A DNA stretch of 15,383 nt from JACDAN01 sp035776735 (GTDB taxonomy: Bacteria > Actinomycetota > Thermoleophilia > Gaiellales > Gaiellaceae): NCBI GenBank assembly GCA_035776735.1, contig DASSSO010000130.1, forward strand, positions 1 to 15,383, written 5' to 3'. The notes beneath the pieces were generated by a model. It saw only the letters and a list, made by a program, of their open reading frames with translations, did no database searches and was not told where the DNA came from. Below, piece after piece: positions 1 through 7,203 of this stretch. The stretch's first letter is position 1, and each line of letters starts with the position of its first letter. Both the position numbers and the translations under genes were made by a program.

Positions 1-2012
1 AGGCTCGCCTCCTCCTCCAGGTCTGCCTCCACCTCCCTCGCGTACACGAGGCACTCGTCCTCCGCTCCCCGGCCGGCGGTGATCGCCGCGAGCACCAGCA
101 GCGACTGGACGCGGGGAAGCCACAGGTCGAGCTCGCGCGACAGGGCGAGCCCCTCGGAGGCCGCTGCGAGCCCTTCGTTGAGGAGCCCCGCTCGACAGGC
201 GTGCCACGCCTGCTGGTAGAGCAGGTACGGCAGCAGGCCGACCGCCCCGTCCGCACGGGCCAATCCGACGTCTCTCAGCGCGTACTCGCAGGCGTCCCGC
301 GAGCGATCGAGCCACTCGAGGGCTCCGGAGACGCGCATCAACCCGAGTGGATCGAGCTTGGCGGCCTGCGCGGCTGCGACCGCCTGCTCGAGGAGCGGAA
401 CGCCCTCGTCCGAGCGCCCGACGTAGCAGAGCACCCAGCCGCGCGTGAGCGTGACGAGGTCGCGGAGATCGCCGTTGGGAAGCCCGGCCGCCAGAGCCTC
501 GGCCCGCTCGGCCGCTGCCAGCATTCCCTTGGCGTCGGCCACTCCGAGCTGGGCGCTGCAGGCCTCCGTGCAGATCTCGACCGCGAGCGGCAGGTCGATC
601 TCTTCGAGCAGCTCCGACGCCTCGACGAGAACGCCGGCGGCCTCCCTCGGCCTGCCGCAGAAGTACTTGATCCGCCCCTGGAGGCGGAGGGCCGCCGCCC
701 GCAGCCTCGGGTCCTGCTGCCGGAGCGGCTCGGCGAGCAACGCCAGCGCGTCGTCGGACCGTCCCGCGCTGAGGGCGGCCTCGGCCGCGGCGAAGAGCCG
801 ACGCGGCCTCGCCTCGTCGTCCGCGGTCAGGCTCGCCGCGCGTTCGAGCGCGGCGGCCGCGGCCGCGTAGCTCGACCGCGCCCGCGCCTGGTGCGCCGCT
901 TCCTCCAGCGCGATCGCTGCCTCCTCGTCGGCGCCGATCGCCGCTCCGGCGAGGTGCCATGCAAACCGCTCCGGGTCACCGCGGGCGCGCAGCGCGTCAG
1001 CGAGCGCCCGGTGCGCAGCCCGGCGCTCCGAGGGCGGAGCAGCGTGGAAGACGGCCGAGCGGACGAGCGGATGCCGAAACCGGATTCGACCGTCCGTGAC
1101 GGTCAGCAGGCTCGCGTCCTCGGCCGGCTCGAGCGCGCCGCGCCCGATTCCGCTCGACTCGAGCGCCGTCGCCACCGTCTCGGCGTCGTCGGAGAGCGAG
1201 ACCGCCGCCAGGACGAGCGCACGGCGAGCGTCGGCGGGCAGCGCTTCGGCCCGCGACGCGAAGGCTCGCTCCAGCGTCGGTCCGGCCGGAACGGGGTCGG
1301 GCAGCGGCTCGCGCCCGGCGAGCTGTTCTGCGCTCAGGACGTTCCCGAGCTCGACGAGGGCGAGGGGGTTGCCGCGCGTCGCCGTGCACAGCCGCTCGGC
1401 GACGTGTGACGCGACCGCCCGCCCTTCGTCCCCGGCGAGCAGCAGCACAGCATCGTCGGGCTTCAGCGTGGCGAGCTCGTGCTGCTCGAGCGCCGGCGCG
1501 TCGAACGTTCGCTCGATTCCCTCGCGTACCGCGAGGAGGACGGCAACCGAGTCCGCAACGAGCCGCTTCGCGGAGAAGAGCAGCGCATCCAGGGTCGCGT
1601 GATCGAGGCAGTGGGCATCGTCCACGAGAATCACCAGCGGGTCGTCCTCCGCAGCGGCCGCGATCAGGCTCAGGGTCGCCGCGCAGACCGAGAAACGGTC
1701 GTGCAGCTCCGCTTCGCCCATTCCGAGCGCGCTCTCGAGCGCCCTGGCCTGCTGCGGAGGAATCTCGGGAAGGTGCTCGAGCAGCGGCCGCATGAGCTCG
1801 AGCAGGCCCGAGAACTGGAGCTCCGCCTCGTGCTGGACGCCGAGGGCGCGGACGACGGTCATCCCTTCCGCCTGCTCGGCGGCATAGTCGAGCAGCGCCG
1901 TCTTCCCCATGCCGGCCTCGCCCCGGATCACCAGGGCGGCGCTGCGTCCCTGCCGTGCGCCCTCGAGGAGTTCGTCGATGCGCACGCAATCGGCTTCTCG
2001 GCCGACGAGCAC
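1..2012 (-). CDS. LuxR-family AAA-ATPase transcriptional regulator, C-terminus off the left edge
   Basis: This is the N-terminal ~670 residues of a large signal-transduction ATPase (STAND/MalT-like) regulator. Walker A is GEAGMGKT at residues 31-38. Walker B is VILVDDAHCLD around 127-137. A winged-helix-like region follows, then a long Ala/Leu/Glu-rich run of helical (TPR-like) repeats to the window edge. Proteins of this kind usually end in a LuxR-type DNA-binding helix-turn-helix near residue 900; that part would lie outside the window, so the DNA-binding function is inferred from the family. The start is GTG at 2012: an in-frame TGA lies two codons upstream, so no longer start is possible. 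There is no Shine-Dalgarno site, but TACCGT (2019-2024, minus strand) sits 6 nt upstream, fitting a leaderless transcript. It is divergent from the next gene across 34 bp. Its ligand and targets cannot be read from the sequence. Confidence 0.88.
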   Translation of the reverse strand, partial: MLVGREADCVRIDELLEGARQGRSAALVIRGEAGMGKTALLDYAAEQAEGMTVVRALGVQHEAELQFSGLLELMRPLLEHLPEIPPQQARALESALGMGEAELHDRFSVCAATLSLIAAAAEDDPLVILVDDAHCLDHATLDALLFSAKRLVADSVAVLLAVREGIERTFDAPALEQHELATLKPDDAVLLLAGDEGRAVASHVAERLCTATRGNPLALVELGNVLSAEQLAGREPLPDPVPAGPTLERAFASRAEALPADARRALVLAAVSLSDDAETVATALESSGIGRGALEPAEDASLLTVTDGRIRFRHPLVRSAVFHAAPPSERRAAHRALADALRARGDPERFAWHLAGAAIGADEEAAIALEEAAHQARARSSYAAAAAALERAASLTADDEARPRRLFAAAEAALSAGRSDDALALLAEPLRQQDPRLRAAALRLQGRIKYFCGRPREAAGVLVEASELLEEIDLPLAVEICTEACSAQLGVADAKGMLAAAERAEALAAGLPNGDLRDLVTLTRGWVLCYVGRSDEGVPLLEQAVAAAQAAKLDPLGLMRVSGALEWLDRSRDACEYALRDVGLARADGAVGLLPYLLYQQAWHACRAGLLNEGLAAASEGLALSRELDLWLPRVQSLLVLAAITAGRGAEDECLVYAREVEADLEEEAS

Positions 2013-2046
2013 GCTTCAACGGTAGACCCCTGGTGCCAAATTCGCC

Positions 2047-2517
2047 ATGATCCGGACGATGAGCTGGTACGAGTTCTGGCTCTTCCTGCACGTCGCCGCG
2101 GCGATCGTCTGGGTCGGAGGCGCGACGGCGATCCAGGCCTTCGGCATCCTCACCAAGCGGGCGGCCGACCCCGCGAAGACTGCGTTCTTCGCCGCCAACG
2201 TCTCGACCACGGTGATGTGGGTCTTCCTGCCCGCGGCGGTCGTCGTGCTGGCCTCCGGCGTGGGCCTCACCGAGGAGGGCCGCTGGGACTGGGGAGAGCC
2301 GTTCATCGCCGGCGGGCTCGTCCTGACGGCGATCGTCGCGCTCGTCGCGTTCGGATTCCTGGCTCGAGCCCTGGGCAGCGCCGGCGCCAGGCTGGCCGCC
2401 GAGGGCCCGAGCCCGTCTCTCGCACTCCGGCTGAGAAACCTCGTCTGGCTCTCGCGTGTGCTGCTCGGAACCCTCGTGGTGATCGTCTTCCTGATGACGG
2501 TCAAGCCCGGAACCTGA
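2047..2517 (+). CDS. small integral membrane protein (DUF2269-like)
   Basis: 156 residues with four predicted membrane helices at roughly 8-28, 50-72, 85-105 and 130-152. The first helix contains the FLHVAAAIVWVGG stretch, typical of small membrane proteins grouped as DUF2269 (related in look to CopD/YkoY-like heme or copper membrane proteins). Histidine 15 in helix 1 is a possible ligand, but no function is established. The start could be the ATG at 2047 or the ATG at 2059 (MSWYEFW); neither has a clear ribosome binding site. The gene is divergent from the ATPase regulator at close spacing, so the regulator could control it; that is inference. It ends just before a strong hairpin. Confidence 0.75.
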   Translation: MIRTMSWYEFWLFLHVAAAIVWVGGATAIQAFGILTKRAADPAKTAFFAANVSTTVMWVFLPAAVVVLASGVGLTEEGRWDWGEPFIAGGLVLTAIVALVAFGFLARALGSAGARLAAEGPSPSLALRLRNLVWLSRVLLGTLVVIVFLMTVKPGT

Positions 2518-2549
2518 GCCGAGCACTCCGAGATCTCGCCGCGCACAGA

Positions 2550-2579
2550 CGAGGGGGAGGCGTCTCCGCCTCCCCCTCG
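2550..2579. terminator. bidirectional hairpin terminator between convergent genes
   Basis: A perfect 13-bp inverted repeat: CGAGGGGGAGGCG at 2550-2562 and its reverse complement at 2567-2579, with a 4-nt loop (TCTC). It lies between two convergent stop codons (2517 on plus, 2605 on minus). There is no T-run on either side, as is common in GC-rich actinobacteria, so it is called from stem strength and position. Confidence 0.75.
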
Positions 2580-2604
2580 GGCCGCATTTGCCGGCTCCCT
2601 GCGG

Positions 2605-3132
2605 TTACTGCCGCTTGCTCTTCGAGGAGACGCACCTGCCGAAGGCAGACGCGGTCTTCCCGCCGTAGCGGGCAGTGAATGCCGTTCGATCCTGGGCGCG
2701 CTCCGCCTTGCAGGCCCTCGCGGCCTTCATCGTCGCCGCCTCCTGCTTGGCGTTGGCCGCCTGCGTCTTCGAGGAGACGCACTTGCCGTACGCGTTCCGG
2801 TCGTTGTCGTTCCTGCCGTAGAACTCGCCGAAGGACTTGCCGTCGTGCGAGGCGCGGAAGTCGGCCTCCGGCATGTCCCTTTCGGCCGCACAGGCCTTTG
2901 CCGCGTTCGTGCGGTTGGCAGCGGCGGCGCGGGCGTGCTTGGACACGCACTTGCCCATGGCGTTCGCGCCGGAGCCACCGGGCGCGTACATCGATCTGAA
3001 GTTCGCCGCACCGAGGGTAGCGAGTTCGTTCTTACAGAACTGCGCCGGGCTCTTGCCCTGCCCGCCGCTCTGGGCGAAGGCCGCCGGCACGAGCACCGCG
3101 GCGGCCAGGAAAAGTGGAAGGAAATACCTCAT
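2605..3132 (-). CDS. secreted protein with three cysteine-paired repeats, function unknown
   Basis: 175 residues. The start is ATG 3132, preceded by AAGGAG at 7 nt; the in-frame ATG at 3243 lacks this site and would put the signal peptide internally. Residues 1-20 form a signal peptide with a likely cut after AFA. The mature part is three divergent repeats, each opening with a Cys followed by a charged helix and closing on a GKCVS/GRCVS motif: Cys pairs 33/62, 81/118 and 141/167. The even spacing suggests one disulfide or metal-binding pair per repeat. The tail is basic. No enzyme motif is visible. It is divergent from the membrane sigma factor gene across 141 bp and could be its target (inference from position only). 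Confidence 0.82.
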   Translation of the reverse strand: MRYFLPLFLAAAVLVPAAFAQSGGQGKSPAQFCKNELATLGAANFRSMYAPGGSGANAMGKCVSKHARAAAANRTNAAKACAAERDMPEADFRASHDGKSFGEFYGRNDNDRNAYGKCVSSKTQAANAKQEAATMKAARACKAERAQDRTAFTARYGGKTASAFGRCVSSKSKRQ

Positions 3133-3273
3133 GAAACGTGCTCCTTGAGGAGAGGTGGGGGAACCGGTTGTCGAGGAGGTAGACCCTTCGGAGGCCGAAA
3201 ACCGGCGGATTCCGCTCGTAAAAATTCCGTAAGCGGGCCGCACACGACCGCCTCGGCCCGCATAGTTGGAGTG

Positions 3274-4665
3274 ATGTCAGCGCTGTTTCGCGCGACCGGC
3301 GACTCGGGTTTCGACCGTCTGTATCGCCGCCACGCCACGTCCGTCTACCGCTACGTGTACGCCGTCCTCGGCAATCACTCGGACGCCGAGGACGTCACGC
3401 AGCAGACGTTCCTGAACGCGTACCGAGCGATCGCGGGCGGAACGACGCCGCGCAAGGCCGAGAACTGGCTGGTGACGATCGCCCACAACGAGCTGCGGCG
3501 CCACTTCCGGAAGACCCACGGCCGGGCGCTCGAGGTCGAGCTCGACGAGGAGCTCGCGCAGCCTGCGCCCGAACGGAGCGATCCGAGCCTCGCCGACGTC
3601 CTGCGCGCACTCCAGCACCTGCCGCCCGCGCAGCGCGCAGCGCTCGTCATGCGCGAGTTCGAGGGGCGCTCGTACGCGGAGATGGCGCAGATCCTGGACG
3701 TGACCCAGGACACGCTCGAAGGGTTGATCTTCCGCGGCCGCCGCGCGCTCGCCGAGCAGCTCGAGGGAGCGCTGACGTGCCCGGAGGCGGAAGAGGCGCT
3801 GATGCGCCGCCTGGACACCCGGCTGGCGCGCCGCGAGGCGCGCCGGCTGCGCGACCACCTGCGCGAGTGCCCGACCTGCGTCCGCTTCGAGACGGTTCAG
3901 AAGCGTCAGCGCTCGCTGCTCAAGGGGCTGTCGGTGCTCCCGATCCCGGCCTCGCTCTACGTCTTCCGTGGTGAGCAGGCCGCGCTCGCCGCCGGCCTCG
4001 GCGGCGGCACTGCGGCCGGCGGAACCGCGGCCCTCGGCGGCGGTGGCGCGGCGGCCGCGGCGGCGGCGGGCGCATCGGGGCTCGTCGTGAAGGCAGCCGC
4101 CGTCGTGGCGAGCGCAGCCGTCGTCGGCGGCGTGGGCTACGGCGTGACGGCGGGGTCCGCCACGACTGCGGCGGCCGAGCCGAAGGTCTCGCACGTGGCG
4201 GCCGTCGACGAGACCCGCCTGGGGCGGCGGGCCGAAGAGGTCAAGGTCGCACTTGCACGGGGCGAGCGGCCCGGGCCGGCGCGACCGGCGAACGCGCGGG
4301 CGCGGCGGATTACAGCCGCGCAGACGCGGCCGGCTCCGGCCTCCCGAGCGAGGCGCGCGAAGAACGACGTCGGCCGGGCGCGGGGGCACGAGACGGCCGC
4401 GCGCGCAGCGAAGGAGAGCAGCCGCAGCCTCGGCAGGCCTGCAAAGTCCCCGGCCGTAGCCGCGCGGCGCGAGCGGGGCCGGAGCCCCGCCGCGCCCAAG
4501 CGCGCCGAGCCCAACCGCGCACGCGCGCCCTCGTCCAAGGCGAAGCGGGCCGGCGCGAAGTCGCCCCCGGCCGACCAGGCGCCCTCGCCGCCGAGTGCGT
4601 CGGCGAATGGTGGGAACGCGGCCGAGGCGCCCGGACGCGAGCTTCGCCCCGAACTTCCGAAGTGA
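3274..4665 (+). CDS. ECF-type RNA polymerase sigma factor fused to zinc-finger anti-sigma domain and membrane tail
   Basis: 463 residues. Sigma region 2 is at about 13-80 (DAEDVTQQTFLNAYRAI and the ENWLVTIAHNELRR stretch). Region 4 is at about 108-165 (LPPAQRAALVMREFEGRSYAEMAQIL). A zinc-binding anti-sigma (zf-HC2/ZAS) signature follows: Cys169 and H195-x3-C199-x2-C202. After a Gly/Ala linker, residues ~270-292 are a single hydrophobic helix. The last ~170 residues are a disordered Ala/Arg/Pro/Lys-rich tail. This predicts a membrane-tethered sigma factor carrying its own inhibitor, with the tail outside the cell. The start is ATG 3274; a GTG lies one codon upstream. CATAGT at 3261-3266 lies 7 nt before the ATG, so the mRNA may be leaderless. 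The flanking genes on both sides encode secreted proteins. The sigma assignment is firm; tethering and release by proteolysis are inferred. Confidence 0.9.
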   Translation: MSALFRATGDSGFDRLYRRHATSVYRYVYAVLGNHSDAEDVTQQTFLNAYRAIAGGTTPRKAENWLVTIAHNELRRHFRKTHGRALEVELDEELAQPAPERSDPSLADVLRALQHLPPAQRAALVMREFEGRSYAEMAQILDVTQDTLEGLIFRGRRALAEQLEGALTCPEAEEALMRRLDTRLARREARRLRDHLRECPTCVRFETVQKRQRSLLKGLSVLPIPASLYVFRGEQAALAAGLGGGTAAGGTAALGGGGAAAAAAAGASGLVVKAAAVVASAAVVGGVGYGVTAGSATTAAAEPKVSHVAAVDETRLGRRAEEVKVALARGERPGPARPANARARRITAAQTRPAPASRARRAKNDVGRARGHETAARAAKESSRSLGRPAKSPAVAARRERGRSPAAPKRAEPNRARAPSSKAKRAGAKSPPADQAPSPPSASANGGNAAEAPGRELRPELPK

Positions 4666-4672
4666 CCGGCTC

Positions 4673-5509
4673 CTACCTGGTCAACCTGCCCTGGATCTGA
4701 CCGTCCGGGTACGTGGCCGTGTGCACGTTCACGTAGTAACCGCCCGGGGTTCGGACGATCTGCTGGAGCACCGCCTTCTCGACGGTGGTGCAGCCGCTCG
4801 ACGTCCCGGCCGTCGGCGCCGTCAGCGGCACGACCATGGCGCCGGTGCCGACACGGTGGATGTGCGCGCCCGTGACGTCCGTGAGCCCGGTGACGACCAG
4901 CTTCGCGCAGAGCCTGTCGAGCCCGAGCCGGATCGTGATCGCGGCGGTGCCGGACCCGGTCGCTCCCTGGCCGGGCTGCAGGGTGGCCGTGAGCTTGACC
5001 CCCTGGCCGGGCTCGCTCCCCGACGGGCACGCGTTGGCGCCCGGCAGTAGCAGATCGCCCGTGTGGCGCATGTGGCCGCGAAGAGTCTTGCCGGCCGACG
5101 AGCTCGGGTGCGTGACGGCCCGGCTCGACACGGTGATCCGCCGGTACGGATTCGACCCCGAGCCGGTCTTGTGACAGATCGTGACCCGGGTCGGCGCCGT
5201 CGTGATCGTGGGCGCCGGGGTCTCGGACGCCGGCGGGCAGGCGGCGGTGCCTGCGACCACGACGTCACCCGTGTGGCGGAGATGCGCTCGGAGCAGGCGC
5301 CCCGCAGTCGACTTCGGCTTCGTCAGCGCCCGGCTTGAGACGGCGATCCGGCGCCACGGATTGGACTCTGAGCCCGTCTCGTGACAGATGGTCAGCTTCG
5401 AGGGAGCCGCGGCGATCCGCATCGGAGCACCCTCTCCCTGGGCGGTCACGGCCGCGCCGGCGAGCAACGCCGGGACGGCGGCGACAATCGCGATGAATAG
5501 ACGCTTCAC
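4673..5509 (-). CDS. secreted CHRD-domain protein with two CHxTGS repeats
   Basis: 278 residues. The start is GTG 5509 with an excellent AGGAGGT site 5 nt upstream; the in-frame ATG at 5566 has none and would bury the signal peptide. Residues 1-24 form the signal sequence. Two modules at about 38-92 and 108-162 repeat with a 70-residue period and about two-thirds identity. Each has an ICHxTGSxSNPxRRI opening, an HxRHTGD motif and a closing ACP, resembling the His/Cys-rich CHATGS...HLxHGD module seen in many secreted bacterial proteins. Residues ~170-278 match a CHRD domain (AHIH at 215-218, then a YVNVHT...PDGQI-type ending), a family first seen in chordin and common in bacterial exported proteins. 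Its ligand is unknown. It is convergent with the sigma gene, with 7 bp between the stops. Confidence 0.85.
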   Translation of the reverse strand: MKRLFIAIVAAVPALLAGAAVTAQGEGAPMRIAAAPSKLTICHETGSESNPWRRIAVSSRALTKPKSTAGRLLRAHLRHTGDVVVAGTAACPPASETPAPTITTAPTRVTICHKTGSGSNPYRRITVSSRAVTHPSSSAGKTLRGHMRHTGDLLLPGANACPSGSEPGQGVKLTATLQPGQGATGSGTAAITIRLGLDRLCAKLVVTGLTDVTGAHIHRVGTGAMVVPLTAPTAGTSSGCTTVEKAVLQQIVRTPGGYYVNVHTATYPDGQIQGRLTR

Positions 5510-5554
5510 GTCGTACCTCCTGTTTCGTCCTGGCCTCCGCAGTCTTCCCGCTCC

Positions 5555-5580
5555 GTGCCCCTTCAAGCGCCCATTCGAAC
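5555..5580 (-). promoter_or_regulatory. candidate stress-sigma promoter of the CHRD gene
   Basis: On the minus strand GTTCGA (5580-5575) is followed after 14 nt by GGGCAC (5560-5555). This resembles the GTT-N13/16-GGGNA pattern of SigB/SigF-type promoters and would give a leader of about 37 nt before the GTG at 5509. It is a pattern match by eye only. Confidence 0.35.
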
Positions 5581-5648
5581 CGGATTTGCAGTTCCCTTAC
5601 ACGCGTCTCCTCGGGAAATCGCTTCGCGCCGCGCGATACTTCGACGTA

Positions 5649-6611
5649 ATGGCCTCGGATGACGAACGCCGCGCCGGGCTCACCGACGCGGCCGGGCGTG
5701 CCGCCTTCTTGTCGGCGCGGGCGGCCGCGCGCGCCTGGCGGGGGCCGATCGAGGAGGCCGTCGACGAGGTGCTGTCGGCGCCCGAGCTCGCACGCGTCGT
5801 CGACCGGGCGCTCGCCGGGTCGCTGCCGGAGGAGCTCACGCGCTCGCTCGTGCGCCACCGTGTGCTCGAGCGCATCGTCGCAGAGCTCGCGGAGAGCGGC
5901 GAACTGGAACGCCTGCTGACCGCGGCGCTGGCCAGCCCTCGGACGCTCGAGCTCACGGACCGGGTGCTCGAGAGCGACGAGACGCAACACGCGCTGGGTC
6001 ATGTCGCCTCGAGCCCCCAGCTTCGGGATGCGGTTGCCCGGCAGACGAGCGGGCTCGCCGACGAGGTCGTCGGCGGCGTCCGCGCCTCCGCCGCGCGGCT
6101 CGACGACCGCGCCGAGCGGATCGTGCGCCGCCCCGCCCGCACGGAGCGCCCGATCTACGGCGGGATCGTGACGCGGGCGATCGCGCTGGCGGCGGACGCG
6201 GCCCTGACGATCGTCATGTTCATGTCGGTCGTCGGCGTGTCCGCGCTCGTGGCGTCGCTGGTCGGGAGCCTCCGCCCGGCGTGGCTGGCGGGCGTCCTGC
6301 TCGGCTCCGGCTGGATGGTGCTCGTGGCCGCCTACTTCGTCCTCTTCTGGAGCGCGGCCGGGCAGACACCCGGGATGCGGCTCCTCGGCGTGCGCGTGCG
6401 CGGTCCCGACGGCAAAGGCCTCTCGATCGGCCGCTCGCTCCTGCGCCTCGTCGGGCTCCTGCTCGCGATCGTGCCGATGTTCGCCGGCTTCCTGCCGGTG
6501 CTCTTCACCGAGCGGCGACGCGGGTTGCCGGACTACCTGGCGGGAACCGTCGTCGTGTACGACGGCCCGCGCGTCTCGAGCCCCGTTGACGCCGCGCCCG
6601 GCCGGGAGTAG
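5649..6611 (+). CDS. RDD-family membrane protein with N-terminal helical region
   Basis: 320 residues. Residues 1-165 are soluble, Ala/Leu/Glu-rich and helical, with loosely repeated short Ser-Pro-x-Leu units. Residues ~168-305 form an RDD domain: the conserved Arg and Asp of the first helix (GGIVTRAIALAADA, 171-184), two further hydrophobic stretches, the AGQTPGMRLLGVRV loop (237-250), and the closing RRGLPDYLAGT (290-300). RDD proteins are poorly understood; some affect ion transport. The start is ATG 5649, without a Shine-Dalgarno site but with GATACT at 5635-5640, 8 nt upstream. The next gene begins 23 bp after the stop on the same strand, so the two are probably co-transcribed. Confidence 0.85.
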   Translation: MASDDERRAGLTDAAGRAAFLSARAAARAWRGPIEEAVDEVLSAPELARVVDRALAGSLPEELTRSLVRHRVLERIVAELAESGELERLLTAALASPRTLELTDRVLESDETQHALGHVASSPQLRDAVARQTSGLADEVVGGVRASAARLDDRAERIVRRPARTERPIYGGIVTRAIALAADAALTIVMFMSVVGVSALVASLVGSLRPAWLAGVLLGSGWMVLVAAYFVLFWSAAGQTPGMRLLGVRVRGPDGKGLSIGRSLLRLVGLLLAIVPMFAGFLPVLFTERRRGLPDYLAGTVVVYDGPRVSSPVDAAPGRE

Positions 6612-6634
6612 CGTCGCCGGCGAAGGAGGTCGTC

Positions 6635-7042
6635 ATCGAAGCCCTGCTCGCAGCCGTCCTCGCTCCCGCGTTGCCCTACCTGCTCCGCGCCGGGAAGCGG
6701 GCGGGAGAGAACGTCGCCGACGCAGTCGGCGACGAAGCAGCCCGGCTGGTCAAGGCGCTCTGGCAGAAGGTCGGCCCGAAGATCGAGGAGAAGCCGGCGG
6801 CGGTCGAGGTCGCCCAGGACGTCGCCGACGACCCGTCGAACGAGCCGGCCCTCAAGTCGCTGGAGTACCAGATCGGGAAGCTGCTCGCCGCAGATCCCGG
6901 CCTCGCGGGCGAGGTTCGCAGTCTCCTCGAGCAGGCGCAGCAGTCGGGAGTCGTCCTGAGCGGAGGGCAGCATGCCGAGACCGGAGGGGTGATCGCCGGC
7001 CAGATCTTCGGCGGCGTGCAGACGGGAGGGTCGGACCGCTAG
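6635..7042 (+). CDS. small helical protein with C-terminal Gly-rich motif shared with the adjacent FHA protein (Bell-like architecture)
   Basis: 135 residues if initiated at ATC 6635. AAGGAGG (6623-6629) sits 5 nt before that ATC. The only other in-frame options are CTG 6644 and TTG 6671, which are spaced far too wide, and an in-frame TGA at 6587 blocks extension. Residues 1-16 are a hydrophobic helix. Residues ~17-105 are amphipathic helices, including ALWQKVGPKIEEKPAA and LLAADPGLAGEVRSLL stretches. The last 26 residues hold GGQxAExGGVxAGxIxGGV, repeated almost exactly in the neighbouring FHA protein. A helical domain plus a short C-terminal Gly-rich motif recalls the Bell-domain effectors of bacterial amyloid-signalling pairs. 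That comparison is from remembered family architecture, not a search. It is probably co-transcribed with the RDD gene. Confidence 0.75.
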   Translation: MEALLAAVLAPALPYLLRAGKRAGENVADAVGDEAARLVKALWQKVGPKIEEKPAAVEVAQDVADDPSNEPALKSLEYQIGKLLAADPGLAGEVRSLLEQAQQSGVVLSGGQHAETGGVIAGQIFGGVQTGGSDR

Positions 7043-7203
7043 GAGGTTTGGCGGGAAAGCGCTCGTTGCCAGGGTGCGCTGGCCGTTCCCAGGCAAGGAC
7101 GCAGGGAGCGCCCGTATCAATGCGATACGGGCGCGACTGAGGACGCCGTCCTGGGGGCGGGCAGCGCGGTCTGGCGGCACAGCCGGTTTGCGCCAAACCC
7201 TCC
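7042..7203. repeat. ~160-bp imperfect palindrome filling the gap between convergent genes
   Basis: Three concentric pairs of arms share one centre near 7121-7122. The outer arms are GGAGGTTTGGCG (7042-7053) with its complement at 7191-7203 (one extra C). The middle arms are 7076-7093 with 7150-7167, where 15 of 18 positions are complementary and two of the three differences would be G-U in RNA. The inner arms are a perfect 11 bp, GCGCCCGTATC (7108-7118) with 7124-7134 around a 5-nt loop. It starts at the last base of one stop codon and ends just before the other. It may act as a bidirectional terminator or be a MITE-like insertion. Confidence 0.8.

Noticed and set aside
201..1409. Plus-strand open frame of 402 codons opposite the regulator
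   Set aside because: Arg-rich low-complexity translation antisense to a motif-bearing gene; a GC-rich artefact.
997..2526. Long minus-strand open frame of 509 codons
   Set aside because: It is a frame-shifted shadow of the ATPase regulator: Arg/Gly-rich, with no motifs, while the other minus frame gives clear Walker A and B motifs.
4010..4080. GC-only tract encoding runs of Gly and Ala, considered as a repeat or assembly artefact
   Set aside because: The frame stays open and leads into a plausible membrane helix and a coding tail; it reads as a low-complexity linker.
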